The translations under genes were made by a program, and so were the position numbers. From assembly GCA_029778615.1 (NCBI GenBank), contig JAKOPZ010000102.1:1-64000 (forward strand): DNA of 64,000 nt, written 5' to 3'. Shown one piece after another: positions 9,382 to 18,600 of the stretch. Numbering within the stretch: position 1 is the stretch's first letter; every line of letters begins with the position of its first letter. The stretch comes from Chloroflexota bacterium. Lineage in GTDB: Bacteria > Chloroflexota > Anaerolineae > UBA4142 > SHND01. The notes beneath the pieces were generated by a model. That model made no database searches. It was not told where the DNA came from and saw nothing but the letters and a program-made list of their open reading frames with translations.

Positions 9382-9628
9382 TTCGAATTTCCTCTATCAA
9401 TGCTTGTCCCAAGTATTCATCGTGTCGTTCTGCAAGGTCATGTATTGGAGCATCCAACGCTCCAATCAATTCGTCCAGAGGGTCCGGTTCAACATTTTGG
9501 ATGCGGTGAATTGCTTCGTCAAGCCATTCCACAACAAGTTCTGATGGTTCGATGCCCTTGTTATGCGCTTGTTCTTCGATTACGACAAAGGTCGTTTCCG
9601 GGATTTCCACTATGATTGTTCGGAGCAT
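9362..9628 (-). CDS. Antitoxin of the PIN-domain pair
   Basis: An 88-residue acidic protein preceded by a strong ribosome-binding site (GGAGG, five bases before the ATG). That site decides this start over an upstream in-frame ATG. The N-terminus (LRTIIVEIPETTFVVIEEQA) looks like a short beta strand plus helix, as in ribbon-helix-helix or coiled antitoxins, followed by an acidic helical tail (EPDPLDELIGALDAPIHDLA) of the kind that wraps a toxin. I assign it from position and overlap, not from a recognised domain. Confidence 0.75.
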   Translation of the reverse strand: MLRTIIVEIPETTFVVIEEQAHNKGIEPSELVVEWLDEAIHRIQNVEPDPLDELIGALDAPIHDLAERHDEYLGQALIEEIRNGPSIR

Positions 9629-9682
9629 GTTTCCTCCTTTATCAGTACACAATTTCATATTTGCTTCACCCGCCAAGAATTG

Positions 9683-10873
9683 TCAAGGACACACATCAAA
9701 ATACACCGTCACCGGTTCGCCGTTGATGTCGGGGAAAAGCGGTTTGTCAAACGCGTTCACTTTCCAACCCGCGTGCATGTACAAATTCTTGCAACCGCCC
9801 GGTCCGTTCACCGCAACATAGGCGACGGTATATTTACTTTCGCCCGGCGGAATGCTGATTTCCGTCGCCGGTGATTCGCCAAATCCTTTGTTGTTGCCCG
9901 TCTTTTGCGGGTCATACAACAGAATGAGCCAGTTGTAGGTTACGGCATTGCCGGTGGAATTCAAAAAGGTCGCGGTAAAGGTGACATTTTGATTTCGTTT
10001 CGGCGCGTCGGGAAAATATTCAATTTTGGTGACGCACACGCCGTTTGGACACGTTGGCAGTGAGGTCGCCGTCGGCGGCACATGTGTCGCGGTCGCGAAA
10101 ACTTGCGTTGGCGCGAGAGTTGGCTCAACCGTTGGCGGCGTAGTGGCACTGGGCAACAATGTTGGCAATTCTATCGTTGCAGCCGGTTCGGTGGTGATGA
10201 CGACAAGGGTAATTGCAGGCGCGTTCGTCGCCGGCGCATTTGTGGGTTCGCTTGTGGCGAGAACAATTGGAGTTTCTGTCAGCACGGTTGGCGGCGGAAC
10301 AGCGGTGGCGAGCGGCGCAAGCGTGGGTTGCTCCGCTGTGGGCAGCGCGGCGAGCGCGGTGGGGCTGGGCGCGCGCGTAATGGTCGGCGGCAAAATCGGT
10401 GTGATTTGCGGTGGCGGCTGCACGACGAAAAGGCGTTCGCGATTTTGATAAACGAGAAATGCGGCGATGCCGAGAATGACGAGTGTCAAGACAAGCAGAA
10501 TCGGCGCCCATGGAATGGCGCGCTGCGCTTGAGTCGCCCCGGTATGAATGGGCATTGGCGGCGCGACGAGCGGTGCGGATTCCGACGCGGGCGGAACGGT
10601 GGCGGGGGCTGCCGTTGTTGTCGCAGCGGGCGCGTCCGGCAGGGGGGGGGGCGTCGCACCGGGGTACGGGTCGCTCTGCACCCATTTCGCGCCATCATAG
10701 TAATACCATTTGCCGCTGTCCGCGCCGAGCATCCAATAGCGTCCCTGCGCGTCCTGCACCATCAGCTCGCGCAATTTTTCGTCGAATGATTCTTGCGTAA
10801 TGCGTCCCGTGTCAAACTGACCGCGCAGTTTAAAGTATTCGTCTTCGGCGTGGCGATATTTGTCTTGAGCCAT
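9683..10873 (-). CDS. Membrane protein with SHOCT-like N-terminus and extracellular CARDB-like domain
   Basis: A 396-residue protein starting at the ATG that follows GGAG (an upstream ATG lacks a site). Residues 1-40 resemble a SHOCT-type short helical domain (EYFKLRGQFDTGRIT..FDEKL). Residues about 45-70 are Trp/Tyr-rich (RYWMLGADSGKWYYYDGAKW), like short WW/DUF2510-type repeats. After a Pro-rich stretch comes one membrane helix (about 120-141), then a Thr/Pro/Ala linker of about 140 residues. The C-terminal beta domain has FTATFLNSTGNAVTYNW and Cys residues, similar to CARDB or DUF11-type Ig folds. A run of ten C residues lies in codons 75-78. The role is unknown; the protein faces outward. 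Confidence 0.75.
   Translation of the reverse strand: MAQDKYRHAEDEYFKLRGQFDTGRITQESFDEKLRELMVQDAQGRYWMLGADSGKWYYYDGAKWVQSDPYPGATPPPLPDAPAATTTAAPATVPPASESAPLVAPPMPIHTGATQAQRAIPWAPILLVLTLVILGIAAFLVYQNRERLFVVQPPPQITPILPPTITRAPSPTALAALPTAEQPTLAPLATAVPPPTVLTETPIVLATSEPTNAPATNAPAITLVVITTEPAATIELPTLLPSATTPPTVEPTLAPTQVFATATHVPPTATSLPTCPNGVCVTKIEYFPDAPKRNQNVTFTATFLNSTGNAVTYNWLILLYDPQKTGNNKGFGESPATEISIPPGESKYTVAYVAVNGPGGCKNLYMHAGWKVNAFDKPLFPDINGEPVTVYFDVCP
10642..10651. repeat. Homopolymer G10/C10 tract inside a coding sequence
   Basis: Ten consecutive G on the plus strand encode Pro75-Pro77 (and the first base of Leu78) of the minus-strand SHOCT/CARDB membrane protein. It lies before the membrane segment, so slippage by one base would remove the transmembrane and external parts. 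Confidence 0.9.
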
Positions 10874-11062
10874 TGTTTGCTCCGCGAAATTCAAATCCCT
10901 CGACGTTTCCATGCGCACATTTCGCTTTGCATTATAAACGCTTTTTGGCGCGATGGCGCGAAGGTCTCGCGCGTTTGCCCGTATCCTTTCGCCGGCGCCA
11001 AGCGTTTCTGTTAACGAGACGCGCGCCTCCTTTCAACAAACTGATTCCACAGGAGATTCCCA

Positions 11063-11845
11063 ATGAAACAGCATACCGCGATTTTTATCGCGCTCGCGCT
11101 GACCGTCTTTGTCCTTGTACTGGGCGGAGCGACAGCGTTTAGTATTGTCATGCAAACTCGTACTGCCGAGACCGCCCAAGTGTTGGCGGCGGAGGCGCCT
11201 TCGCTCGCCGAAAACGCGGCAAGCAACAATCCCGCCGTCCAAGACCTCGCGCCGCGCGCGCTGGCTGTGGTGACGCCGCGTCCCACGACGGTTGCAGCCA
11301 TCGCGCAGCCGATGATTCTTGCGCCGGAACGCGCCGCGCAAATCGCGCGCACGCGCATTGCCAATGGCAAATTGCAGCAGCCGCCCGAACTCGTCAATTA
11401 CAAAGGCAAGATGGCGTACGAAGTTTTGTTGAGCACGGGCAGGGTCTATGTGGATGCGTTCAACGGAACGGTGTTGGCAAGCATTGCGTTTGTTCCGCCA
11501 ACTCCCACGCCGTCGCCGGAACCAAACGTTTCCAATGATTCCAACACGTCAAACAATAACGCGGATTCCGGCAATCAAAAGGAACGCACCTCCGCGCCGA
11601 ACGATGTTCCGCCTGCGCCGCCGCCCGCCGACCCGACCGACCCGCCCGCGCCGCCGCCTTCAGGACAACATCAACACGACGGCGGAAATAACCAGTCCGG
11701 CGACGATGAGCACGGGAACGGTGACGACCATCACGACGACGACAACGGCGGCAAACAAAAACAGGACAAGCACAAACAGCACAAAGGGAATGGCGGACAG
11801 AACGGCGGCAATGGCGATGACGGCGGACACGACGATAACGATTGA
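11063..11845 (+). CDS. PepSY-domain membrane protein with His/Asp-rich tail
   Basis: A 260-residue protein with an N-terminal signal anchor (about 6-30). A PepSY domain at about 90-145 is marked by AAQIARTRIANG and AYEVLLSTGRVYVDAFNGTVL. A Pro/Thr linker follows, then a tail (about 196-260) made almost only of His, Asp, Gly, Asn, Lys and Gln (DDHHDDDNGG and similar). PepSY domains occur in peptidase inhibitors and in ferric-reductase-like membrane flavoproteins. The tail looks suited to metal binding, which is an inference. The ATG has a GGAG site, and the gene starts a plus-strand run with apbE and a ferric-reductase-type gene, suggesting a metal- or flavin-linked electron-transfer role. Confidence 0.8.
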   Translation: MKQHTAIFIALALTVFVLVLGGATAFSIVMQTRTAETAQVLAAEAPSLAENAASNNPAVQDLAPRALAVVTPRPTTVAAIAQPMILAPERAAQIARTRIANGKLQQPPELVNYKGKMAYEVLLSTGRVYVDAFNGTVLASIAFVPPTPTPSPEPNVSNDSNTSNNNADSGNQKERTSAPNDVPPAPPPADPTDPPAPPPSGQHQHDGGNNQSGDDEHGNGDDHHDDDNGGKQKQDKHKQHKGNGGQNGGNGDDGGHDDND

Positions 11846-11875
11846 ACCAAGACATTGTGCGTACGAGGAAAATTC

Positions 11876-12385
11876 ATGACTCAAGTAAATCCGAAACCCA
11901 ATCCGAAAACAGGAATGAATCGCGGCGCAAAATTTCTCATTGCTTCGCTCTCGGTGGCGACGACTCTTGGCGGCTGGGCATGGCTCACACTGCACGAACC
12001 GCCCGCGGACGCGCAAGAAACAGACGACACCGCGTACATCGCCGACCTGCCCGCGCCGACCGAAATTCCGTTGTTGACGTTGAACGGCGCGAGCGGGTAC
12101 GAGCTCGCCGCGCTGCCGACACCAAACATTCCCGATTTGGCAAAACTGCCGGTGCGCGGTTTGCGCTTTGTCGGCGACCCCACAGCTGTTGTTCCCGTAC
12201 CAACAGGTGTGCCGCCGACAGAGCCACCGCCTTCGAACGACCCGTCCAAAAAAGAACGTAACTCGAACAATGCGCCGCAAGTTTCCGCACCGCCACAGCA
12301 ACCCGCGCCGCGCGCATCACAGCCGCAGCCGCCCGCGCCGCAGCCAAAACAGAAACCGCAGCGCAAGACAAAATCCTCGAGATAG
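11876..12385 (+). CDS. Proline-rich membrane-anchored protein of unknown function
   Basis: A 169-residue protein starting at an ATG with GAGGA seven bases upstream. One membrane segment (about 18-38) precedes a low-complexity exported region. The C-terminal half is Pro/Gln/Lys-rich (PQQPAPRASQPQPPAPQPKQ) and may be unfolded or cell-wall spanning. An NGAS tetrapeptide at 70-73 is faintly like the SGAT flavinylation site used by ApbE, but the flanking Asp is missing. It lies between the PepSY gene and apbE, only 8 bp before the latter. Confidence 0.65.
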   Translation: MTQVNPKPNPKTGMNRGAKFLIASLSVATTLGGWAWLTLHEPPADAQETDDTAYIADLPAPTEIPLLTLNGASGYELAALPTPNIPDLAKLPVRGLRFVGDPTAVVPVPTGVPPTEPPPSNDPSKKERNSNNAPQVSAPPQQPAPRASQPQPPAPQPKQKPQRKTKSSR

Positions 12386-12392
12386 AAATCCG

Positions 12393-13307
12393 ATGCAAGA
12401 AATTTTATTTCGGGCGATGGGGAGTGAAATCTATTGCGCGGTAGATTCCCGTCTACCGCGCGTGCGCGCGCAGCTCGAACGCGTGCCCGCGATGTTTGAG
12501 GCGTGGGAAAAATGCCTGAGCCGTTTTCGCGGCGAGAGTGAACTCTCACAGCTCAATGCGCTCACGGGCGAACGCGTGCGCGTGAGTGAAACCTTGTGGC
12601 GTGTGCTAAAACTCGCGGAACGCGCGGAAATCTGGAGCGACGGACTCGTCACGCCAACCGTATTGAATGCGCTCGAACGCGCGGGCTATGTTTGCTCGTT
12701 CGAGCAATTGCAAAACGTTTCCGCGCGCGCGGACAACACGCCAAGGGTGGCGCGTGAAAACGCATGGCAGCTGCACCACGCGTCCCGAACGGTCACGCTC
12801 GCACATGACGCGCGGCTCGACCTCGGCGGCGTGGCAAAAGGTTGGGCGGCGGAACAGACCGCGCAGCTTTTGGGCGAAACCGGCGCCGCGCTCGTGGACG
12901 CGGGCGGTGACATGGTGATGACCGCGCCGCCGCGCGCGGGCGCGTGGTGCATCGGCATCGAAAATCCGTTCGCGCCGCAAGACGATGAAAGCATGCCCGT
13001 GCTCCAAATTTTGCGCGGCGCGGTCGCCACATCGGGACGCGATTTTCGCAAGTGGACGCGCGGCGGCACACCCGCCCATCACTTGATTGACCCGCGCACA
13101 AATCAACCCGCGCAAACCGATGTGTTGACGGCGACAGTCATCGCGCCCGATATTTTTCATGCCGAAGTTGCCGCCAAAGTGATTTTGATTCTGGGCAGCG
13201 CGGAGGGAATGGGGTGGCTGGAAATGCACCCCGACCTTGCCGCGCTGGTCGTCTTGGAAAATGGCACCGTATTGCAGAGTGAACGAATGGAGCAATTTGT
13301 GATATGA
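12393..13307 (+). CDS. apbE: ApbE-like FAD:protein FMN transferase
   Basis: A 304-residue protein. The ApbE family transfers FMN from FAD onto Thr/Ser of exported targets using Mg. Family signatures are visible: FRAMGSEIYC near the N-terminus, SRFRGESELSQLN, the LDLGGVAKGWAAEQ motif, GGDMVM, and RGAVATSGRDFRK followed by HHLIDPRT with its conserved His and Asp. No lipobox or signal peptide is seen, so it may act from the cytoplasm or lack its usual lipoprotein leader. The start at 12393 matches the conserved N-terminus. The stop overlaps the next ATG (ATGA). A hairpin palindrome (GCGGTAGA...TCTACCGC) lies within the coding sequence near 12440-12463. Confidence 0.9.
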   Translation: MQEILFRAMGSEIYCAVDSRLPRVRAQLERVPAMFEAWEKCLSRFRGESELSQLNALTGERVRVSETLWRVLKLAERAEIWSDGLVTPTVLNALERAGYVCSFEQLQNVSARADNTPRVARENAWQLHHASRTVTLAHDARLDLGGVAKGWAAEQTAQLLGETGAALVDAGGDMVMTAPPRAGAWCIGIENPFAPQDDESMPVLQILRGAVATSGRDFRKWTRGGTPAHHLIDPRTNQPAQTDVLTATVIAPDIFHAEVAAKVILILGSAEGMGWLEMHPDLAALVVLENGTVLQSERMEQFVI

Positions 13308-13999
13308 ACGCGCAAGCGAATCAAGAAATTCCGTCCGTGCTGAATCCGTTTGAATTGACGTTACTGCTGCTCGCGGTCGCGGGCGGCGCATTCGCTGCGG
13401 CGGTGGTCTTGCCCGCGTGGCTGCCCGCGTTGAGTCAATCGCTGCTCGGCAGCGAACCCAAAGCGTACTGGTATTTGGCGCGCGCGTCGGGCGTGGTCGC
13501 GTACCTGCTGCTGTGGCTCGCCATTGTTTTTGGATTGGTGGTGAGCAACAAAATGGCGCGCCTGTGGAACGGCGGACCTACCGCCGTCGAGCTGCATCAA
13601 TTTGTGACGTGGATGGCGCTCGCGCTCGGCGTGTTTCACGCGTTGATTTTGCTCGGCGACAAATATATTCAAGCGACGCTGCTGCAAGTGTTGACGCCGT
13701 TTGCGTATACCGGCTATCAACCGTTCTGGGTCGGTCTGGGGCAAATCGGTTTCTATTTGAGTGTGGTTGTGGCGTGCAGTTTTTATCTCCGCAAACAAAT
13801 CACCTATCGCGTCTGGCGCACGCTGCATTATCTGAGTTTCGGACTGTATCTGCTGTTGACCGCGCACGGTATTTTCGCGGGCAGTGACACCACGAGCGCG
13901 AATTTGTATTATGCGTACCTTGCGACGAGTAGCAGCGTTTACTTTTTGTTGGTGGTGCGCATCTTTGCTGCCATCCGCGCGCCGCGCGTGGCGACATAG
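13304..13999 (+). CDS. Ferric-reductase-like transmembrane (MsrQ/YedZ-type) heme b protein
   Basis: A 231-residue polytopic protein with about six membrane helices. It carries histidines placed as in ferric-reductase-like or MsrQ heme proteins: ELHQFVTWMALALGVFHALI gives two His in adjacent turns, and WRTLHYLSFGLYLLLTAHGI gives the second pair. Such proteins move electrons across the membrane via two b hemes and often partner with flavinylated or PepSY domains. Coupling by ATGA to apbE and the upstream PepSY gene supports a small membrane electron-transfer unit. The acceptor is unknown. Confidence 0.85.
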   Translation: MNAQANQEIPSVLNPFELTLLLLAVAGGAFAAAVVLPAWLPALSQSLLGSEPKAYWYLARASGVVAYLLLWLAIVFGLVVSNKMARLWNGGPTAVELHQFVTWMALALGVFHALILLGDKYIQATLLQVLTPFAYTGYQPFWVGLGQIGFYLSVVVACSFYLRKQITYRVWRTLHYLSFGLYLLLTAHGIFAGSDTTSANLYYAYLATSSSVYFLLVVRIFAAIRAPRVAT

Positions 14000-14025
14000 C
14001 AAATCTTGACCGCGTTCTTTTTCTG

Positions 14026-14055
14026 CGCCGCGACGATTTTCGTCGCGGCGTTTTT
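14026..14055 (+). terminator. Intrinsic terminator after the apbE/ferric reductase run
   Basis: A ten-bp perfect stem (CGCCGCGACG / CGTCGCGGCG) with an ATTTT loop is followed by five T. Confidence 0.9.
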
Positions 14056-14098
14056 GTCATATACTCGCGCCCGAGTATTTCTGTGAAAGGAAAACGAC

Positions 14099-14500
14099 GT
14101 GAGCGAAAATAAAAAACGCACAAGCGTAAGCAGCGGCACGAAATGGGAAGCGATGGCGGGCTATACGCGCGCCGTGCGCGTCGGCGATGTGATTCACGTT
14201 TCCGGTACGACGGCGACGGATGAAAATGGAAATTTGGTCGGCGGAACGGACGCGGCGGAACAGGCGCGTTATGCGATTCAAAAAATTGAACGCGCGATTG
14301 TTGCATTGGGTGGCAGTTTGCGTGATGTGGTACGCACACGCGTTTTCGTGAGTGACATAAAAAATTGGGAACGCGTCGCGCGCGTACACGGCGAATTTTT
14401 TCACAGCATTCGTCCGGTGAACACACTCGTCGAAGCAAAACTTGTCGGCGCGGAATATCTGGTCGAGATGGAAGCGGAAGCGATAGTGGGACAGCAATGA
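14099..14500 (+). CDS. RidA/YjgF family protein
   Basis: A 133-residue protein with a GTG start and a GAAAGGA site. RidA proteins are trimeric deaminases that clear reactive enamines/imines, though many subfamilies act in specific catabolic routes. Seen here: the strand GDVIHVSGTTATDENG, the helix AEQARYAIQKIERAIVALGGSLRDVVRTRVFV, and the C-terminal VEMEAEAI with the conserved Glu. The usual Arg near position 105 appears in SIRPVNTLVEAKLV. It lies 54 bp ahead of a luciferase-like monooxygenase gene, and both may be in one catabolic unit, as RidA homologues accompany flavin monooxygenases in the rut pathway. Confidence 0.88.
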   Translation: MSENKKRTSVSSGTKWEAMAGYTRAVRVGDVIHVSGTTATDENGNLVGGTDAAEQARYAIQKIERAIVALGGSLRDVVRTRVFVSDIKNWERVARVHGEFFHSIRPVNTLVEAKLVGAEYLVEMEAEAIVGQQ

Positions 14501-14554
14501 GCGAGGTGCAATAATTGCTTTGTGCATATTGCATCGTTCATTGTGCATTGAATC

Positions 14555-15565
14555 ATGCGTTTTAGCATTCGTCTCAACAACGACCTCACAATTTCCGAAT
14601 ACATCGCGCTCGCGCAAGCGGCGGAAAAATTCGAGTTCGACCAATTTTGGGTGAGCGATGATTTATTTTTTCGCAGCGCGCCCGTACTTCTCGCGGCGAT
14701 TGCGAACGCGACCACGCGCATTGAAATCGGAACGTGCGTGCTGAATCCGTACACGCTGAATCCTGCGGAAATCGCCATGTTGGCGAGTACGCTCGATGAA
14801 CTCTCCAACAATCGTTTCCGGCTCGGACTCGCGGCAGGCGCGCGCGATTTTTTGGAATGGGTCGGCGTCGAACAAACGCATCCGCTCGCCGCGATGCGTG
14901 AAACGATTGAGGCGATTCGCGCATTGCAGCGCGGGGAGCGCGTAGAAATACGCGGTGAATTTTTGCACTGGACGAACGAAGCGTACTTGCGTTTTCGCGC
15001 GCCGCGCGTGACGCCGATTTATGTTGGGGCGTTGAGTCCAAATATGCTCGCGCTCGCGGGAGAAATTGGCGATGGTGTGTTACCACTTTTATTTCCGCCC
15101 GAACATTATTTCACAGTGAAACCATTTGTGGCCAAGGGATTGGAGATTAGAGACCGGAGATTGAGGCATCTCGATTTCGCCGCGTGCATTTGGGTCTCGT
15201 TGAGTGCGGATGTTTCTGCGGCGCGGCGCGTGTTGGCGCAAAAAATTGCCTACTACGGACACGCGTTGTCGCCGTTGATTTGGGCGCGCTTGAATTTAAC
15301 GCGCGCGGATTTTGAACCGATTACGCGCGCAATGATGGTTGAACGCGATGAAGAGAGAGCGATTGCGTTGGTGGATGACCGCATGTTGAAAATCGGCGTC
15401 GTCGGTTCGGCGGACGATGTGATTGCGCGACTCGAACCGTTGGTGAACGCGGGCGTCACCCATTTGAGTTTCGGTCCGCCGCTCGGTCCCGATTTGTTGT
15501 ACGCGATTGAATTGTTGGGAACGCGCGTGCTGCCGCACCTGCGACGAACGACGAACGACGAATGA
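14555..15565 (+). CDS. Luciferase-like (F420- or FMN-dependent) monooxygenase
   Basis: A 336-residue single-domain TIM-barrel protein of the bacterial luciferase superfamily. Seen: N-terminal SIRLNNDLTISEYIALAQAAE, FDQFWVSDDLFF, IEIGTCVLNPYTLNPAEIAML, and FRLGLAAGARDFLEWVG, which resembles F420-dependent methylene-tetrahydromethanopterin reductase relatives more than LuxAB. The cofactor cannot be decided from sequence alone. Heptameric microrepeats run through the coding sequence: GGAGATT-type units encode the LEIRDRRLRH stretch near 15137-15170, and GACGAAC units form the last codons. The upstream RidA gene suggests a joint catabolic role. Confidence 0.82.
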   Translation: MRFSIRLNNDLTISEYIALAQAAEKFEFDQFWVSDDLFFRSAPVLLAAIANATTRIEIGTCVLNPYTLNPAEIAMLASTLDELSNNRFRLGLAAGARDFLEWVGVEQTHPLAAMRETIEAIRALQRGERVEIRGEFLHWTNEAYLRFRAPRVTPIYVGALSPNMLALAGEIGDGVLPLLFPPEHYFTVKPFVAKGLEIRDRRLRHLDFAACIWVSLSADVSAARRVLAQKIAYYGHALSPLIWARLNLTRADFEPITRAMMVERDEERAIALVDDRMLKIGVVGSADDVIARLEPLVNAGVTHLSFGPPLGPDLLYAIELLGTRVLPHLRRTTNDE

Positions 15566-15641
15566 CGAACCCCACGCTGGTGAAACGCACGCGCGACTTT
15601 TTGAAATTGCATTCCATCTGTGTTAGTGGCATCATTGAGTT

Positions 15642-18600
15642 GTGTGGTCGGTTTTATTGTTCGGCGCACCGCAAATTTTGCGGGACGATTCCTCCATCCA
15701 AATTCCCCGTCGCAAAAATCGCGCGCTCGTCTTTTATCTCGCCGCGCATTCCAAACCTCTGACGCGCGACCAAATCCTCGCGTTCTTTTTTATTGACCAC
15801 GAACGTTCTGCCGCGCAGCAAATTTTTCGCACGATGCTGCACGATTTACGCAAACAGCTCGGCGACGCGCTCATCGTCCAAGATGATACGCTCGCGCTCG
15901 CGAACGATGTGTTTGTGGACGCGCGCGCATTGGAGGCAGAGAGACGTTTCAGCGAAACGTCTCTACAATTGTATCGCGGCGATTTTCTGGAAGGTTTCAC
16001 GCTCGCCGATGTTCCCGAATTTGAGGATTGGGTCGCGCGGGAACGCGAACGGTATCGCGCGTTGGCGATGCGCGGTTGGATGAATGTTGCCGCCGCGTAC
16101 GAAAATGAACGGGATTACACGCACGCTTTGGACGCGCTAAATCACGCGCTCGCGTTCGACGAATTGAATGAAGAGGCACAGCGTCAGGCATTACGCGTGC
16201 AGTATCGGAACGGCGACCGCGCGGGCGCGATTCGACGCTTTGAACAATTGCAAAAAAAGTTGGATGAGGAATTGGGCGTGCCGCCGATGGCGGAAACACG
16301 CGCCGTGTACGATGCGATTGTCACGGATACGTTTCCGGCCGACAGAGCGCCGACGACAGACAAAGGACGAACGCGGCAAGCTGAACGCGCGGACGCGCGC
16401 CGCATCGAAACGAACGCGCTGCCCTTTATCGGACGCGCGCGCGAATTGGAACAATTGCATGACGCCGCCGCGCGCGGCAAACTGCTTTGGCTTGAGGGCG
16501 AACCGGGGATTGGCAAAACGCGTTTGGCGGAAGAATTTATCGCCGACGCAAAAAATCAGAACGCGCTTGTATTGCGCGGCGCAGCGCATGAGCTGGAGCA
16601 GAATTTGCCGTACCAACCCATCATCGCCGCGCTGCAAGGATTGTACGCCCAACGCGAATGGGCGACGATGGCGTTGTCGCTCGGACTCGCGAGCGTATGG
16701 TGGGCGGAACTCGCGCGCTTGACGCCCGAGCTGTTGACGTTGTTTCCGAATTTGTCAGCGGCTACCCCAAGCGTCGACGAAGCGCGTGTGTGGGAAGCGG
16801 TGTCACAGTTGTTTGCGAATCTCGCCGCCAGCCAGCGCGTGATTCTTTTTATTGACGACGCGCAATGGGCGGACACGGCAACGCTCGGCCTGTTGGGCTA
16901 TCTCGCGCGTCACGCGTCGGAAGCGTTTGTGCTGCTCGTCACTGCGCGCACAATGGAATTGCCGACGCCTGCTTCAACTTTGTTGTACACGTTGACACGT
17001 GAGGAACGCATTGCGCGAATCGAAATGAACGCCTTGTCCGCGCGCGATTTGGAAACGCTCGCCGCGCATTTGACACCCGCACACGCGCTCGAACTTGCAG
17101 GGTGGCTGAGTGAAAATACCGAAGGCAATCCGTTTTTCGTCAACGAAATTCTGCGCTTTTTGTACGACCAAGAAGTGTTAACGCGCGATGGCACGCTTGC
17201 AACAGAGACGCTGCGGCTGACGACGATTCTTACGCCGACGATTCAGAATTTGATTCAATCGCGCGTGATGCGTTTGAACGACAATGCGCAGCGCATCTTG
17301 CAGTGCGCGTGCGTGATTGGGCGCGAGTTTGATTTTGCATTGGTGGAGCGCGTCGCGGAATTGTCCGAAGGCGCGCTGCTCGATGCGTTGGATGAGTTGT
17401 TGCGCGCGAGTTTGGTGCGCGCGACGCATGGCGCGGGATACGCGTTTGACCATCATTTGACCATGCAGTACGTGTATGACCACTTGGGCGCGGCGCGGCA
17501 ACGCGTGTTACATCGGCGCGTCGCCGAAGCATTAAGTGAATTGCATCGCACGCGGCTGGATTCTATTGCGGGACTCATCGCGCAGCATTACAGTCAAGCG
17601 GGTGCGCGCGACCGCGCCGCGCCATTCGCGCGACGCGCGGGCGATTACGCGCGTACGCTCGCCGCATGGTCTGACGCGATTACGTTTTATCAATTGGCGC
17701 TGCAAGGGGAAACGGTCGATGCAGTACGGGCGCGGATTTTTGTCGCGATGGGCGAGGCGCAATTTCACAAAGCGGACTTTGGCGCGTCCACCGAATCGTA
17801 CCGCACCGGTTTGCAGCTGGCGCAAGCGAACCGCGATTTTGCGTTGATGGAAGAAGCGCTGCTCGCCATTACACAATCGCTCTTTCCGCAAGCGCGTTAT
17901 GCAGAAGCGATTGCGCTTGCGCGCGAAATGCGCGCGAACGGTCCGGCGGAACTCGCGGGCGCGGCAGAATTTGCGTGGGGGACAACGCTGGCGGTGGAGA
18001 GCGCGCATCCGCTCGAAGCGGAACAACATTTGCAAGCGGCGGAAAAATTCCTCGCGCTCGCTTTGCCCTATGCCACACAAATCACACCCGCGCGCCGAAA
18101 CTATCAACTGGCGGCGGTACTTGGACAGCGCGGCAACAGCGCGGCAGCCGTTGCGGCATATCGCGCGGCGTTGGAGCTCGCGCAAGCGCAGCCCGGCTCG
18201 CTCGATATTACGCGTTCTATCATGCTCTATAACAATCTCGCGTATCACTTGCATTTGCTCGGTGAACAACGCGCGGCGGCAGACGCGGTGCGCGCGGGAA
18301 TTCAGGTGGCGCAAGAAAAAGGGTCCACTTCGCATTTGCCGTACTTGCTTTCCACGTCGGGCGAAATCGCGCTGGCGCAAAATGATTTGGACGCGGCGGA
18401 AAAATTTTTCAAGCAAGGTCTCGCCGCCGCGCAAGCGATGCCGCTTCCCGAACGCGTGGCGGGAATTACGGCGAACTTGGGCTTGGTGGCAAAAGCGCGC
18501 GGGCAATCGGACGCGGCGCGCGAATTACTCTCTACCGCGCGTGAACGCGCGGACGCGATTGGCAATGGACATCTTGCCGTGCGCATTCGCATTTGGCTCG

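Noticed and set aside
11876-12385. Pro-rich protein as the ApbE flavinylation target
   Set aside because: NGAS only partly matches the DxxSGAT consensus and lacks the Asp; kept as a hypothesis only.
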